From Gulosibacter hominis (GTDB lineage: Bacteria > Actinomycetota > Actinomycetes > Actinomycetales > Microbacteriaceae), in the NCBI RefSeq assembly GCF_904842695.1, contig NZ_CAJGWQ010000008.1:42866-106865 (forward strand): DNA of 64,000 nt, given 5' to 3'. Of the stretch, positions 1-8,831 are shown piece after piece; the stretch's first letter is position 1, and every line of letters starts with the position of its first letter. Under the pieces are notes generated by a model, which did no database searches, was not told the origin of the DNA, and saw only the letters and a list, made by a program, of their open reading frames with translations. A program made the translations under genes and the position numbers.

Positions 1-7
1 TCAGATT

Positions 8-166
8 TTTGTTTCCTGACATCAGAATTTTGGCTGCAAAACCCGGGAATAACGGCGTTTTGGGCGGAATCGCTGCATTTTGCAGCCAGGAAACAATTCT
101 CCGCAAAAAACTGCAGTCAGGAAACAATTCTCCGGCGCAAATTGCAGCCAGGAAACAAAATTCGCA
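8..166. repeat. 31-bp tandem repeat with one inverted copy
   Basis: Direct reading shows units beginning TGCAG(C/T)CAGGAAACAA at 81, 112 and 143, an exact 31-bp period. The first two units share the following TTCTCCG; the third diverges after AACAA. At 8-38 the complementary words TTTGTTTCCTGAC and TGGCTGCA form an inverted, rearranged copy. No gene is visible here. There are too few units and no unique spacers, so it is not CRISPR-like. Confidence 0.75.
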
Positions 167-332
167 TGTGAAGCAGACAGCTGCAGGCGCGCATGTGAGG
201 CGGGGGAGGCGCAGGCAGGCGCAGACAGAAGCGGGGCAGCACAGGCAGCTGCAGGCAGACACAGGCAGGCGCAGGGGATGCAGGGCGGGAATGGCGCGGA
301 GGGTGCGGCATGGCATCGGCTAGACTGAAGGC
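167..332. other. G-rich low-complexity intergenic DNA
   Basis: The stretch is dominated by irregular repeats of CAGGCAG and GGCGCAGG. Several frames are open but the translations are compositionally biased and resemble no family. I see nothing coding until the small ORF at 333; the only signal is the TAGACT box at 321. Confidence 0.6.
321..326 (+). promoter_or_regulatory. -10 box of a probable leaderless promoter
   Basis: TAGACT ends 6 nt before the ATG at 333. The same spacing recurs ahead of many genes in this window, which suggests that transcription starts at or next to the ATG. Confidence 0.5.
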
Positions 333-449
333 ATGGATGCAGCGATGTTCTTTGAGATTCTGTTCATGGGCCTGCTCGGTGCCGCAATGGTGGGCATCGT
401 TGGCGTTTCGATTGCCGTGATCCGCGGCCTGTTCAAGGGACAGAGCTAG
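333..449 (+). CDS. small single-span membrane peptide, 38 aa
   Basis: The ORF runs from ATG at 333 to TAG at 447-449 and encodes about 38 residues. Residues 9-30 form one hydrophobic segment rich in Gly, Ile and Val, followed by a short basic tail (R-G-L-F-K-G-Q-S), typical of a one-span membrane peptide with the C-terminus inside. A TAGACT box lies 6 nt upstream. I recognise no family. It lies upstream of the FABP-like gene in the same direction. The inference that it is real rests on composition, promoter box and absence of a competing gene. Confidence 0.5.
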   Translation: MDAAMFFEILFMGLLGAAMVGIVGVSIAVIRGLFKGQS

Positions 450-545
450 GCATCACTACCGGCTGTCACGTCGCTTACTCACCGCGCACACCACCACGCG
501 CGACGTAGCACCGCGGCGTGCAGGATGAGATTTTTGGGATGAGCG

Positions 546-1292
546 ATGTTTGATATTCCCACTGATCTGCCACCCGAACTTGTGCCGCTGACCTGGCTCA
601 TCGGCACCTGGGAGGGCGAGGGTATGGTCGAGTACGAGGTTGGCGGCAAGCTGCGGATGCATCCGTTCCACCAGCGTGTCGAGTTCACCCACAATGACCA
701 GCCGTTCCTCGAGTACCGTTCGCGTTCGTGGCTGTTGCCGGATGGATCCAGCGACGCTGGCGAAGCCGGCGAACCCAGCGCAGAAAATGGCGCCGCTGAA
801 GGAACCGAAAAACCGTTCCTTCCCGAGGGCATGGATGCGCTCATGCCCAAGGGTCCGACGGTCACCCCTGCCGCATCCGATGAGCTTGCCGGGCTGCTGC
901 CCCTGACCAGCGAAATGGGTTTTTGGCGCCTGGCTCGCCCGCGCGATGCCGGCGACGTGGGCCCGGGGATGCTCCCGCCGAGCGATAACACCTCGTACCC
1001 GAATGCCGATGCGGTCGAGAAGCTTCGCAACAACCAAAACGGTTTCGACCTTGAGGTGACTCTCGCGCATCCCACCGGCGTGAGTGAGCTGTATTACGGC
1101 ATGATTCGCGGGCCGCGCGTTGATCTGGCAACCGAGGGTGTTGTGCGTTCATCCGGCAGCGAGGAGTACCGCTCGGCCACCCGCATGTACGGCCTGGTGC
1201 AGGGGCGGATGTTTTGGGCGTGGGATATTGCCGCTCTCGGCGGCGAACTCGCAACCCACGCCTCGGCGCAGCTGACGCGGGTGTCAGAGTGA
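546..1292 (+). CDS. FABP-like / nitrobindin-type heme-binding beta-barrel protein
   Basis: The 248-aa protein carries the family's opening motif GTWEGEG (residues 20-26), usual for actinobacterial FABP-like (nitrobindin) proteins. Near the C-terminus the motif T-H-A-S-A-Q-L contains His238, the position expected for the proximal heme ligand. Family knowledge: nitrobindins bind ferric heme and act on NO or peroxynitrite in the cytosol. A Glu/Ala-rich segment at about 65-115 makes this copy longer than the usual 160-200 residues and is probably an insert in a loop. The stop overlaps the GTG of the downstream ygfZ-like gene (GTGA), so the two are probably translationally coupled. Confidence 0.8.
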   Translation: MFDIPTDLPPELVPLTWLIGTWEGEGMVEYEVGGKLRMHPFHQRVEFTHNDQPFLEYRSRSWLLPDGSSDAGEAGEPSAENGAAEGTEKPFLPEGMDALMPKGPTVTPAASDELAGLLPLTSEMGFWRLARPRDAGDVGPGMLPPSDNTSYPNADAVEKLRNNQNGFDLEVTLAHPTGVSELYYGMIRGPRVDLATEGVVRSSGSEEYRSATRMYGLVQGRMFWAWDIAALGGELATHASAQLTRVSE

Positions 1293-2440
1293 GCAATAGC
1301 CCGTTTTTGCGGCTTCCCGGAGCTGTTGAAGGTGTGGCACCCGATGCGGGTGTGGCCGCGCACTACGGCGAACCGCTGCGTGAGCAGCGGGCGTTGGCGC
1401 GCGGCGCCGCTGTTGTGGATGCGAGCCACCTCGGGGTCGTGCGCGTGGCGGGCCCCGATCGGGCTGACTGGTTGACTTCGCTTTGTACGCAAGTGTTGAC
1501 CGTTGGTGGGCATGGTGAGTCGCTCATCCTCTCGCCCCAGGGGCGCATCGAACATCAGTTCGCGTTCGCGGATGATGGCGAATGCACCTGGCTGATTACC
1601 GAACACGATGGTGCGGCACCGCTGGCTGAGTTTCTTCACCGGATGCGGTTCATGAAACAGGTGGAAGTTACCGATCTATCGGGCGAACGGTTTGTGTTCG
1701 CATCGATGGGCGCGATGGCGGCGCTCGACGGCATTTCGGATGCGGTGGTCTGGGACGATCCCTGGACCGGCATCGCCGCGGGCGGCACGCAGTACGCCGA
1801 GATCGCACCTGACGAGCACCCGGGCACGCGATACCGGATGCAGTTCACGATCGTGTCGGCCGAGGGGCGCGATCGGCTGCTGACGGCAGCGCGTGCGGGT
1901 GAACTGACGATGGCCGGAATGCTCGCGCTCGAAGCACTGCGAGTTGCCGCGTGGCGCCCGCGGTTCGCGCGTGAGGTTGATGAGCGGGCGCTGCCGCATG
2001 AACTCGACCTGCTTCGCAGCGCCGTGCACCTCAACAAGGGTTGCTATCGCGGACAGGAGGCGGTTGCCAAGGTGCACAACCTCGGGCATCCGCCGCGCCG
2101 CCTGGCATTTCTTGATCTTGATGGGATGGATGGCCGGCTCCCAGCCCCCGGTGCGCTCGTGCGTGACGGCGACAAGCCCGTCGGCCGCATCACGAGCACG
2201 GTGCTGCACTACGACGAGGGGCCGATTGCGCTGGCGCTGCTCAAACGGAACGTCGATCCGCAGGCGGCGCTGCGGGTTGATCTCGACCTCGCCGCCCAGG
2301 TCGCCGACGGTGCTGTCGCCGAGTCGGAGGCCGGTGCGCCCGAACAGGTGGATGCGTACCAGACGGTGATTGTCGCGCCCGATGCCGGTGACGCCGCCCA
2401 GATGGCCGAACTGCGTCGAAAATTTCGCGGCCAGCGCTAG
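1289..2440 (+). CDS. ygfZ: YgfZ/GcvT-like folate-binding protein
   Basis: The 383-aa product has the YgfZ signature around residue 250, K-G-C-Y-R-G-Q-E, whose Cys is diagnostic. Family knowledge: YgfZ proteins bind tetrahydrofolate and help maintain or repair iron-sulfur clusters in the cytosol. The start is the GTG overlapping the stop of the FABP-like gene; an upstream in-frame start would sit inside that gene without a reason. Pairing of a heme-barrel protein and YgfZ is common in actinobacteria. The tail after about residue 350 (Ala/Glu/Asp-rich) is variable. Confidence 0.88.
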   Translation: MSNSPFLRLPGAVEGVAPDAGVAAHYGEPLREQRALARGAAVVDASHLGVVRVAGPDRADWLTSLCTQVLTVGGHGESLILSPQGRIEHQFAFADDGECTWLITEHDGAAPLAEFLHRMRFMKQVEVTDLSGERFVFASMGAMAALDGISDAVVWDDPWTGIAAGGTQYAEIAPDEHPGTRYRMQFTIVSAEGRDRLLTAARAGELTMAGMLALEALRVAAWRPRFAREVDERALPHELDLLRSAVHLNKGCYRGQEAVAKVHNLGHPPRRLAFLDLDGMDGRLPAPGALVRDGDKPVGRITSTVLHYDEGPIALALLKRNVDPQAALRVDLDLAAQVADGAVAESEAGAPEQVDAYQTVIVAPDAGDAAQMAELRRKFRGQR

Positions 2441-2551
2441 CTGCCGCGCGCATCCGGGTGCTGCGCGGCGGTCATCCACCTGAAACAGTCATTGTGGCGT
2501 TCGTAGTGGCTCGTCCAGCCGCTGTTTACGCTCACTGTGCACGATTGCACT

Positions 2552-3514
2552 ATGAGCGACACAGCACGTCCTGCGAGCCCAAAAGGTAGCGCCGGTGATC
2601 ATCCGCCAGCGCTGCAAATTACCAACCTGGTCAAGTCGTTTCGAAAACCCGGCGGTGGCCGGTTCCGCGCGGTGGACGAGCTGTCGCTGACCGTTTCACG
2701 CGGCGAAATTGTGGCTTTTTTGGGGCCGAACGGTGCCGGTAAAACCACCACGCTCGATATTGTGTTGGGGCTCACGCAGGCCGATTCTGGCGAGGTGCGC
2801 GTGCTCGGCGAAACCCCCGACGGGATCGTGCAGCAGGGGAGGGTAGCTGCGGTGTTGCAAACCGGCGCGCTGCTGCCCGATCTGAGCGTCAAAGAGACGG
2901 TGCAGATGATCGGCGCCCTGTATGCCGAAACCATCGGGGTGGATGAGGCGTTGCGTCGGGCGGGGATTGAAAAGATCGCCGGCCGCAAAGTGTCAAAATG
3001 CTCGGGCGGTGAGCAGCAGCGGTTGCGTTTTGCATTGGCGCTGCTGCCCAACCCCGACCTGTTGGTGCTCGACGAACCAACCGCGGGGATGGACGTTAAT
3101 GCGCGCGGTGAATTTTGGGATGCGATGCGGGCAGAAGCGCATCGTGGCCGCACCATCATCTTCGCCACACATTATTTGAAAGAGGCCGAAGACTTCGCCG
3201 AACGCATTGTGCTGATCGCCGATGGCAGGCTCGTCGCCGACGGTGCGGTTGGCGAGATTCGCGAGCTGGCCGGTGGTAAATCGCTCACCGCCCGGCTTGC
3301 TGGCGTTACCGAGGCGGAATTACAGGCGGTGCCCGGGGTGCAGCGGGCTGTGCGCCTCGACCCGCAGCGCATCGAACTCAAATGTGACGATGCGGATGCT
3401 GCGGCACGCTATCTGCTCACCAACACTGCCGCGAGCGATATTGAGATTCGCGCGGCCAGCCTCGACGAGGCCTTTGAACAGCTCACCGCCCACAACGACA
3501 GGGAGCAATCATGA
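2552..3514 (+). CDS. ABC-2 exporter ATP-binding subunit
   Basis: The 320-aa ATPase shows Walker A GPNGAGKTTT at about residues 57-66, a signature read as C-S-G-G-E-Q-Q near residue 150 (Cys in place of the usual Leu), and Walker B LLVLDEPT near 170. The C-terminal 80 residues match the accessory domain of CcmA/DrrA-type exporters. It overlaps the downstream permease by ATGA, so both form one drug- or lipid-type export system. Substrate is not evident. Start: ATG at 2552 in preference to a GTG 15 nt upstream, because M-S-D-T is the commoner type of N-terminus. Confidence 0.88.
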   Translation: MSDTARPASPKGSAGDHPPALQITNLVKSFRKPGGGRFRAVDELSLTVSRGEIVAFLGPNGAGKTTTLDIVLGLTQADSGEVRVLGETPDGIVQQGRVAAVLQTGALLPDLSVKETVQMIGALYAETIGVDEALRRAGIEKIAGRKVSKCSGGEQQRLRFALALLPNPDLLVLDEPTAGMDVNARGEFWDAMRAEAHRGRTIIFATHYLKEAEDFAERIVLIADGRLVADGAVGEIRELAGGKSLTARLAGVTEAELQAVPGVQRAVRLDPQRIELKCDDADAAARYLLTNTAASDIEIRAASLDEAFEQLTAHNDREQS

Positions 3515-4305
3515 CCACCGAAACACCGCGTCGAGTGCTGAACCTGCGCTATATCGGGTTTGATTTGCGCCGCAATTTGCGGATGTTTACCAACCTGTTT
3601 TTTGTGATCGTGTTGCCGGTGGCGATGTTCATCATTTTTGGCACCATGTCGGATTTTTCGAGCACGACGCTTGAAAGCGGTCGCGGTAATATCACCGCGA
3701 GCATCATGGTGTCGATGGGTGCGTACGCTGCGATCACCGCCACCACATCGCTTGCCGGATCGGCAGCGGTTGAGTTGCAGCAGGGGTGGGGGCGTCAATT
3801 GGGGCTAACCCCGTTTTCGAACGCAGGCTATATCACCAGCAAGGTGATCGTTGCGCTGAGCTACGCGATATTGGCCATCACTGCCGTGTACATCGCCGGC
3901 GTAATTGTTGGCGCGAAGATGGACGGCTGGGTGTGGGCAGCAACCGCCGGCCTATTGCTGGTGGGCGCGATGGTGTTCGCGCTGTACGGTCTCGCTTTCG
4001 GGTTGCTGCTGCGCAGTGAAGCTGCGGTGGGCGCTGCCAGCGGTATTGTCGTCATCCTGATGTTTCTCGGCAACGCCTTTGTGCCGCTGAGCGGATTTTT
4101 GCTGCAGTTGTCGGTGTTCACGCCGGTTTGGGGAGTGGTGCGCTTGTCGGCGTATCCGCTCGATCAGGGCGTCTATTTTGACGGGAACGACGGTTCGCCC
4201 GTGCACTATGAGCTCTGGCAGATGGTGTGCAACCTGGCAGTGTGGGGCGCCATCTTTGCGGCGCTGTGTGTAATCGGAGTGCGACGCGGCACGAGCCGCC
4301 GATAG
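3511..4305 (+). CDS. ABC-2 type exporter permease
   Basis: The 264-aa protein has about six hydrophobic segments (near residues 28-48, 65-85, 110-132, 140-165, 170-195, 235-257) in the layout of ABC-2 permeases. The start codon overlaps the stop of the ATPase gene (ATGA). It would form the membrane channel of the exporter as a homodimer. In actinobacteria such pairs are often followed by a DesK/DesR two-component system, but here the next gene encodes a lipoprotein, so no dedicated regulator is visible. Confidence 0.87.
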   Translation: MTTETPRRVLNLRYIGFDLRRNLRMFTNLFFVIVLPVAMFIIFGTMSDFSSTTLESGRGNITASIMVSMGAYAAITATTSLAGSAAVELQQGWGRQLGLTPFSNAGYITSKVIVALSYAILAITAVYIAGVIVGAKMDGWVWAATAGLLLVGAMVFALYGLAFGLLLRSEAAVGAASGIVVILMFLGNAFVPLSGFLLQLSVFTPVWGVVRLSAYPLDQGVYFDGNDGSPVHYELWQMVCNLAVWGAIFAALCVIGVRRGTSRR

Positions 4306-4371
4306 TGAGTGGATGCTGCGTAGCAGCTAGCATTAAAGCAACCCGGTAGGCGATGGCGGTATCGAGGCGAC

Positions 4372-5109
4372 ATGGTTTACAAACGATTTGTTATCGGTGT
4401 GGTTGCAATTGGGCTGGCGGTTTCACTCGGCGGCTGTCAGCAGCACGACTCGCAGTCAGCGGCCGAAAACTCAGTGAGCGCGCCGCCCACGCAGAGCGAG
4501 TCGGGTGCGCCCGAAACTCCCGGCGATGGCGGCGCGGCAACAGGTGCTGATGGGCATCATGCAGAGGCAACCGAAAGCACCGCGCAGGCTGCGGATATCA
4601 TCATCCCCGAGTGCCCCGAGATGAATCCGCTGGCCCAGGCCGAACACGATAAGTTCATGGAGAGGCTGCCGGAGGATAGAAGATACGATTCGCGCGCGAG
4701 AGAAGTGAGCAGCGAAGAGTTTTCACAGAAGGTTGGTCCGGCGGCAGGAAAAGCGCTTGCTTCAGTTGAAAAATATCGAGGGTGTCACTGGGGCTTTTCA
4801 CTCGGCACGCCGGTGTTCCAGATTGACGCTGAACTAAAACCGGAGGCAAAAGCCGCACTCATTGCGGCACTGCGCGACGACCCCGACTTTGTCGAGATGG
4901 AAAGCGAATCGCACGGAGCTCAGCAATTTGAGTATTTAGTGGTGCAAGAAGGAGTAGGCTCAGAAACTGTTTTTCACACCTTTATCGGCGACATGTGGAT
5001 CTGCTTCGCAGCGGCGAGCGATTGGGCGCTCGACAACTACGGCAAGGTTTTTTCAGAGAGCGCGCTGGAGGCGCTGGTCGAGGCCAACCCGGGGCTCGGC
5101 GACGGATAA
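4372..5109 (+). CDS. putative lipoprotein of unknown function
   Basis: The 245-aa protein starts with a basic residue pair, a hydrophobic core and the lipobox L-G-G-C with Cys22, so it is predicted to be exported and lipid-anchored. Residues 25-75 are a Ser/Glu/Ala-rich linker with no fixed fold; the folded part follows (about 80-240) and holds three further Cys (in P-E-C-P, R-G-C-H and W-I-C-F) that could form a disulfide. I do not recognise the domain. A shorter lipoprotein at 52473 has a similar build, without evidence that they are related. Confidence 0.75.
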   Translation: MVYKRFVIGVVAIGLAVSLGGCQQHDSQSAAENSVSAPPTQSESGAPETPGDGGAATGADGHHAEATESTAQAADIIIPECPEMNPLAQAEHDKFMERLPEDRRYDSRAREVSSEEFSQKVGPAAGKALASVEKYRGCHWGFSLGTPVFQIDAELKPEAKAALIAALRDDPDFVEMESESHGAQQFEYLVVQEGVGSETVFHTFIGDMWICFAAASDWALDNYGKVFSESALEALVEANPGLGDG

Positions 5110-5164
5110 CCGCGGTCGCCGGTGCAGATCACGTACGCGCTATGCGCAGACACCCCGACCCCGT

Positions 5165-5170
5165 TACGCT
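5165..5170 (+). promoter_or_regulatory. -10 box of a probable leaderless gpmA promoter
   Basis: TACGCT ends 6 nt before the gpmA ATG at 5177, and no ribosome binding site fits in the gap. Confidence 0.5.
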
Positions 5171-5176
5171 AGAAGC

Positions 5177-5932
5177 ATGAATGCACCGCTGACGCTCATT
5201 CTCGTCCGCCACGGACAGAGCGAATGGAATGAAAAAAACCTGTTCACCGGTTGGGTCGATGTCGAACTGACCGAAAAAGGCCGGGGCGAGGCGAAGCGCG
5301 CCGGTGAGCTGATCCGTGAATCGGGTCTGACCCCCGACATTCTTTACACTTCGCTGCTCACTCGCGCGATCGACACCGCAAATATTGCGCTGAAAGAAGC
5401 CGGCTTTGCATGGATCGACGCTAAGCGTGACTGGCGCCTCAACGAGCGCCACTACGGCGCGCTGCAGGGCAAGAACAAGGCCGAGGTGCGCGATGAGTTC
5501 GGTGAAGACCAGTTCATGATCTGGCGCCGCTCGTACGATGTGCCGCCGCCCCCGCTCGCCGATGACAACGAGTGGTCGCAGGTGGGCGAGCGTCGCTACG
5601 CAAATCTTGGCGACGACATCCCGCGCACCGAGTGCCTCAAGGATGTGCTCGAGCGGCTGCTGCCGTTCTGGGAGTCGGAGATTGTGAGTGATTTGCGTGC
5701 CGGGAAGACCGTGATGGTCGCGGCACACGGTAATTCATTGCGTGCCCTCGTGAAACACCTCGACGGAATCGGTGATGACGAGATTTCGGCGCTGAACATC
5801 CCCACCGGTATTCCGCTGGTGTATGAGCTCGATGCCGAAACGCTCAAGCCGATCTCGCCGGCACGCTACCTCGACCCCGAAGCGGCCGCGGCAGGTGCCG
5901 CAGCTGTCGCCAATCAGGGTGCCCAGAAGTAG
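5177..5932 (+). CDS. gpmA: 2,3-bisphosphoglycerate-dependent phosphoglycerate mutase
   Basis: The 251-aa enzyme interconverts 3- and 2-phosphoglycerate in glycolysis. It has the histidine phosphatase signature [10 protein letters not shown] with the phospho-accepting His12 and the second catalytic His near residue 184 in A-A-H-G-N-S. The segment [13 protein letters not shown] is the family's typical middle motif. Length fits the bacterial GpmA family. In actinobacteria it commonly neighbours phoU and senX3-regX3, as here. It ends just before a strong hairpin terminator shared with phoU. Confidence 0.96.
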   Translation: MNAPLTLILVRHGQSEWNEKNLFTGWVDVELTEKGRGEAKRAGELIRESGLTPDILYTSLLTRAIDTANIALKEAGFAWIDAKRDWRLNERHYGALQGKNKAEVRDEFGEDQFMIWRRSYDVPPPPLADDNEWSQVGERRYANLGDDIPRTECLKDVLERLLPFWESEIVSDLRAGKTVMVAAHGNSLRALVKHLDGIGDDEISALNIPTGIPLVYELDAETLKPISPARYLDPEAAAAGAAAVANQGAQK

Positions 5933-5945
5933 TCGATACTAACCA

Positions 5946-5987
5946 AAACGGCGGGTCCGGTTCGAACTTGAACCGGACCCGCCGTTT
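5946..5987. terminator. bidirectional rho-independent terminator
   Basis: A perfect 18-bp stem (arms 5946-5963 and 5970-5987) with a 6-nt loop is flanked by A and T runs on either side. It separates gpmA from the convergent phoU. Confidence 0.9.
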
Positions 5988-6003
5988 CTATGGTTGTGGC
6001 TGC

Positions 6004-6648
6004 CTACTCGGCTGCGGCGCCTTCCTGCAGGTAGCGCATCCGCTTGGCAATGGCGACCGCGTGGTCGCTGAAGCGTTCGAAGTAGCGGTTCGCGAGGGTC
6101 GCATCCACCACCTGCTCGGCGGGAACTGTCTCGTCGACTGTCGAAAGGCCGTTGAGCACCTCCTTGTGCAGGGCGTCGTTGGCGTCGTCGCTGGCGATAA
6201 TTTCGTCGAGCAGCTGCGAATCTTCGGTCTCGATCAGCTTGCGCACCCGCTCAGCCTGCGCGACGCAGAGCTCGCCCGCTTCACGGAAGTGTTCGCGCAG
6301 CGGCTCGGGCGAAACCTCGACGGGGAACCGCATCCGGGCAAGCTGGGCGATGTGCGCGGCGAGGTCGCCCATACGCTCAAGCGAGCTTGAAATACGCATG
6401 GTCGAAACAACGAAGCGCAGGTCGCGAGCCACCGGCGACTGCAGCAGCAGCACCTCGATGGTGAGGTCATCGATGTGTGCGGCGGCCTCGTCAATTTTCA
6501 TGTCATTGCTGATGACCTCGTCGGCAAGCGCGACGTCCGAGGTCTGGAAGGCGCGGGTGGCGTTACGGATAGCGTTCACGACACCGTCGGCAACCTCGAT
6601 GAGACCGGTCTGGATATTGGCTAGTTCCTGCTGAAAAACCTCGCGCAC
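6004..6648 (-). CDS. phoU: phosphate signalling protein PhoU
   Basis: The 214-aa protein consists of two PhoU helical-bundle repeats; the metal-binding type segments E-x2-x-D-x-x-A-A-H-I-D and E-R-M-G-D-L-A-A-H-I are visible. Family knowledge: PhoU links the Pst transporter to the phosphate sensor kinase and keeps the regulon off when phosphate is plentiful. The GTG start at 6648 is chosen because V-R-E-V-F-Q-Q-E-L is the usual N-terminus and GGGAG sits 8 nt before it. It is transcribed away from senX3-regX3, with the control region between them. Confidence 0.93.
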   Translation of the reverse strand: MREVFQQELANIQTGLIEVADGVVNAIRNATRAFQTSDVALADEVISNDMKIDEAAAHIDDLTIEVLLLQSPVARDLRFVVSTMRISSSLERMGDLAAHIAQLARMRFPVEVSPEPLREHFREAGELCVAQAERVRKLIETEDSQLLDEIIASDDANDALHKEVLNGLSTVDETVPAEQVVDATLANRYFERFSDHAVAIAKRMRYLQEGAAAE

Positions 6649-6750
6649 TGAAAACTCCCATTTGATTGCGATGTTGGACATCAACGGATGCGGTGAGCCC
6701 ATATGGTGCGTGCCCAATCCGTGACCTGGAGTAAGTTAGCGGTCCAAAGT

Positions 6751-6770
6751 GACGTTTCGGTGAAAACGTC
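6751..6770. promoter_or_regulatory. inverted repeat between phoU and senX3
   Basis: GACGTTT and AAACGTC (7-bp arms, 6-nt spacer) lie 19 nt before the senX3 ATG and just upstream of its -10-like TATCCT (6776-6781). It is a candidate operator for this divergent pair, perhaps for RegX3 itself; that link is inference. Confidence 0.4.
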
Positions 6771-6788
6771 GCCCGTATCCTTGACCAC

Positions 6789-7982
6789 ATGCATGTCGGT
6801 GCCGCACTTTTCATCACTTTTCTTGTTGGGCTGATCATTGGCGTCGCCACAACCGCGGTAACCATGGTGATGGACCGCAGACGGCAGAACCTCGCCGAGC
6901 TGCTGGAACCCCGGCTGAACGATTCGGTGATTGAAGTGCTCAAAGCCCTGCCACAAATGGCGATCGTTACCGACCGTTCATACAACGTGGTGTGGGCATC
7001 GCCCGGTGCGACCGTGAAAGGTTTGGTGAGCCGCGATAACCGGCTCACACCGCGACTACAGGCGGTGGCGCAGGTCGCCTGGAGCGCCGATGACCACAGT
7101 GAAACGCAGCTAATGCTGCCGCGCGGCCCCTACGGTAATGCCGCGATTACCGTACGCATCCGCGCCAACCAGCTGTCGCCGCGCTACCTCATCCTGCTGG
7201 CTGAAGATCTCACCGAGGCGATCCGCGTGCAAGAGGTGCGCCGCGATTTTGTGGCGAATGTGTCGCACGAGCTGAAAACCCCGATCGGTGCCGTAACACT
7301 GCTTGCAGAAGCCATCGGTGAGGCGTCCGATGACCAGGAGCAGGTGGAATATTTTGCAAACCGGCTGCTGATTGAGGGGGACCGGCTCACCCGTCTTGTG
7401 CGGGAAATTATCGATCTTTCGCGCCTGCAGTCAACCGATGCGATGGCGGAGGCTGAAGACGTCAATATCGCCGATGTGGTTTCAAGCGCCGTCGACCAGA
7501 CCGTGACCATCGCCGAAGGTAAGTCGGCCACCGTGAGCGTGCGGGTTGATCCCGACCTGGTGGTTTGGGGTGACCCGCGCTTGTTGGTCATGTGTATGCA
7601 GAACCTCATCACCAACGCCATCTCGTATTCACCGGCCGGCTCGCGAGTGGGCGTCGGCGCCCGCAGGCAGGGCGATGTGGTGGAGATTTCGGTGACCGAT
7701 CAGGGCATCGGCATTTCGGAGGAGGATCAAAAGCGTATTTTTGAACGCTTTTATCGAGTCGATTCGGCGCGCTCACGCAACACTGGCGGCACCGGACTGG
7801 GGCTCAGCATCGTGCGCCACGTGGTTGAAAATCACGGCGGTGATATTGCCGTCTGGTCGCAGTTGGGCAAGGGGTCGACCTTCACGGTTCGACTGCCGCT
7901 GATCGAAGCTTTCAAGCCCGGCAGCGACTCGGCGGAAGCGCCCAAGATCAATCCGATTCCGCTATCGGTGCCGGAGCAGTAA
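6789..7982 (+). CDS. senX3: phosphate-responsive sensor histidine kinase SenX3
   Basis: The 397-aa kinase has one N-terminal membrane segment (about residues 5-27), a PAS-like region (45-145), the H-box S-H-E-L-K-T-P with phospho-acceptor His160, and an ATPase domain with N-box (N-L-I-T-N-A), G1 (D-Q-G-I-G-I) and G2 (G-T-G-L-G-L-S-I). Family knowledge: SenX3 phosphorylates RegX3 under phosphate limitation. The assignment rests on the adjacency of phoU and a RegX3-type regulator. The ATG is 7 nt after TATCCT with no Shine-Dalgarno sequence, which suggests a leaderless mRNA. Confidence 0.92.
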   Translation: MHVGAALFITFLVGLIIGVATTAVTMVMDRRRQNLAELLEPRLNDSVIEVLKALPQMAIVTDRSYNVVWASPGATVKGLVSRDNRLTPRLQAVAQVAWSADDHSETQLMLPRGPYGNAAITVRIRANQLSPRYLILLAEDLTEAIRVQEVRRDFVANVSHELKTPIGAVTLLAEAIGEASDDQEQVEYFANRLLIEGDRLTRLVREIIDLSRLQSTDAMAEAEDVNIADVVSSAVDQTVTIAEGKSATVSVRVDPDLVVWGDPRLLVMCMQNLITNAISYSPAGSRVGVGARRQGDVVEISVTDQGIGISEEDQKRIFERFYRVDSARSRNTGGTGLGLSIVRHVVENHGGDIAVWSQLGKGSTFTVRLPLIEAFKPGSDSAEAPKINPIPLSVPEQ

Positions 7983-8048
7983 ACATCCCATACCCGGCAT
8001 CGCGACTGCCCACCGGTGGCAATTACACCACGCGGAAGAAGGCAGAAT

Positions 8049-8061
8049 TAACCTCCGGTTA
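8049..8061. promoter_or_regulatory. palindrome upstream of regX3
   Basis: TAACC-TCC-GGTTA is a perfect 5-bp-arm palindrome in the short gap between senX3 and regX3. Its last two bases overlap a TAGCCT box (8060-8065). It may allow separate control of regX3. Confidence 0.35.
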
Positions 8062-8085
8062 GCCTGCTGTATGCACAATGGTTGT

Positions 8086-8769
8086 GTGACACGAATTCTG
8101 ATTGTTGAAGACGAAGCCTCCCTGCACGAACCGCTGTCGTTCCTGCTGAAAAGGGAAGGGTTCGATGTAGAGGTGGCAGAAGATGGCACCGAAGCGATTG
8201 AAATGTTCGATCGGGACGGTGCTGACATGGTGCTTCTCGACCTCATGCTGCCCGGGATTCCCGGTAGCGAGGTGTGCAAGCAGATTCGCATGACTTCAAA
8301 TGTGCCCATCATCATGCTCACCGCAAAAGACAGCGAGGTCGACATCATCGTGGGGCTCGAACTCGGCGCCGACGACTATGTCACCAAGCCCTACTCGACT
8401 CGGGAGCTGCTCGCGCGCATCCGTGCCGTACTGCGCCGCAGTGAACAGGCCGAGAACGACGAGAATGACGGCATTGTGGAAGTGAACGATATCCGTATGG
8501 ATGTCGACCGACACACCGTCACGGTGCGCGGTGAGCTGACCCAGATGCCCCTGAAAGAGTTCGAGCTGCTCGAATATCTGCTTCGCAACGCCGGTCGTGT
8601 GCTCACCCGCGGCCAGCTCATCGACCGTGTTTGGGGCCCCGACTACTACGGTGACACGAAGACGCTTGACGTGCACATCAAGCGCATCCGCTCGCGGATT
8701 GAAGAGACCCCGTCATCACCGAAACTGCTGGTGACCGTCCGCGGTCTCGGCTATCGCTTCGAGGGCTAA
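8086..8769 (+). CDS. regX3: phosphate-responsive response regulator RegX3
   Basis: The OmpR/PhoB-type regulator (227 aa) has a receiver domain with the acidic pair E8-D9, phospho-acceptor D52 in V-L-L-D-L-M-L-P-G, the conserved T-A-K and K-P-Y, and a C-terminal winged helix ending in V-R-G-L-G-Y-R-F-E-G. The GTG start puts the acceptor at residue 52; an ATG at 8071 would add five residues and is an alternative because TAGCCT lies 5 nt upstream of it. It is the partner of SenX3 and would bind promoters of phosphate-acquisition genes. Confidence 0.93.
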   Translation: MTRILIVEDEASLHEPLSFLLKREGFDVEVAEDGTEAIEMFDRDGADMVLLDLMLPGIPGSEVCKQIRMTSNVPIIMLTAKDSEVDIIVGLELGADDYVTKPYSTRELLARIRAVLRRSEQAENDENDGIVEVNDIRMDVDRHTVTVRGELTQMPLKEFELLEYLLRNAGRVLTRGQLIDRVWGPDYYGDTKTLDVHIKRIRSRIEETPSSPKLLVTVRGLGYRFEG

Positions 8770-8771
8770 GC

Positions 8772-8818
8772 AAAACGCTGCGGGGCGCATCCGAACTGGA
8801 TGCGCCCCGCAGCGTTTT
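8772..8818. terminator. rho-independent terminator after regX3
   Basis: A 21-bp perfect stem (left arm AAAACGCTGCGG...) with loop GAACT ends in TTTT. It stands between regX3 and the convergent lipoprotein gene and should work in both directions. Confidence 0.92.
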
Positions 8819-8831
8819 AGGTGATTATCGA

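Noticed and set aside
8..166. CRISPR array
   Set aside because: Units follow each other directly with no unique spacers, there are only three, and no cas genes are present in the window.
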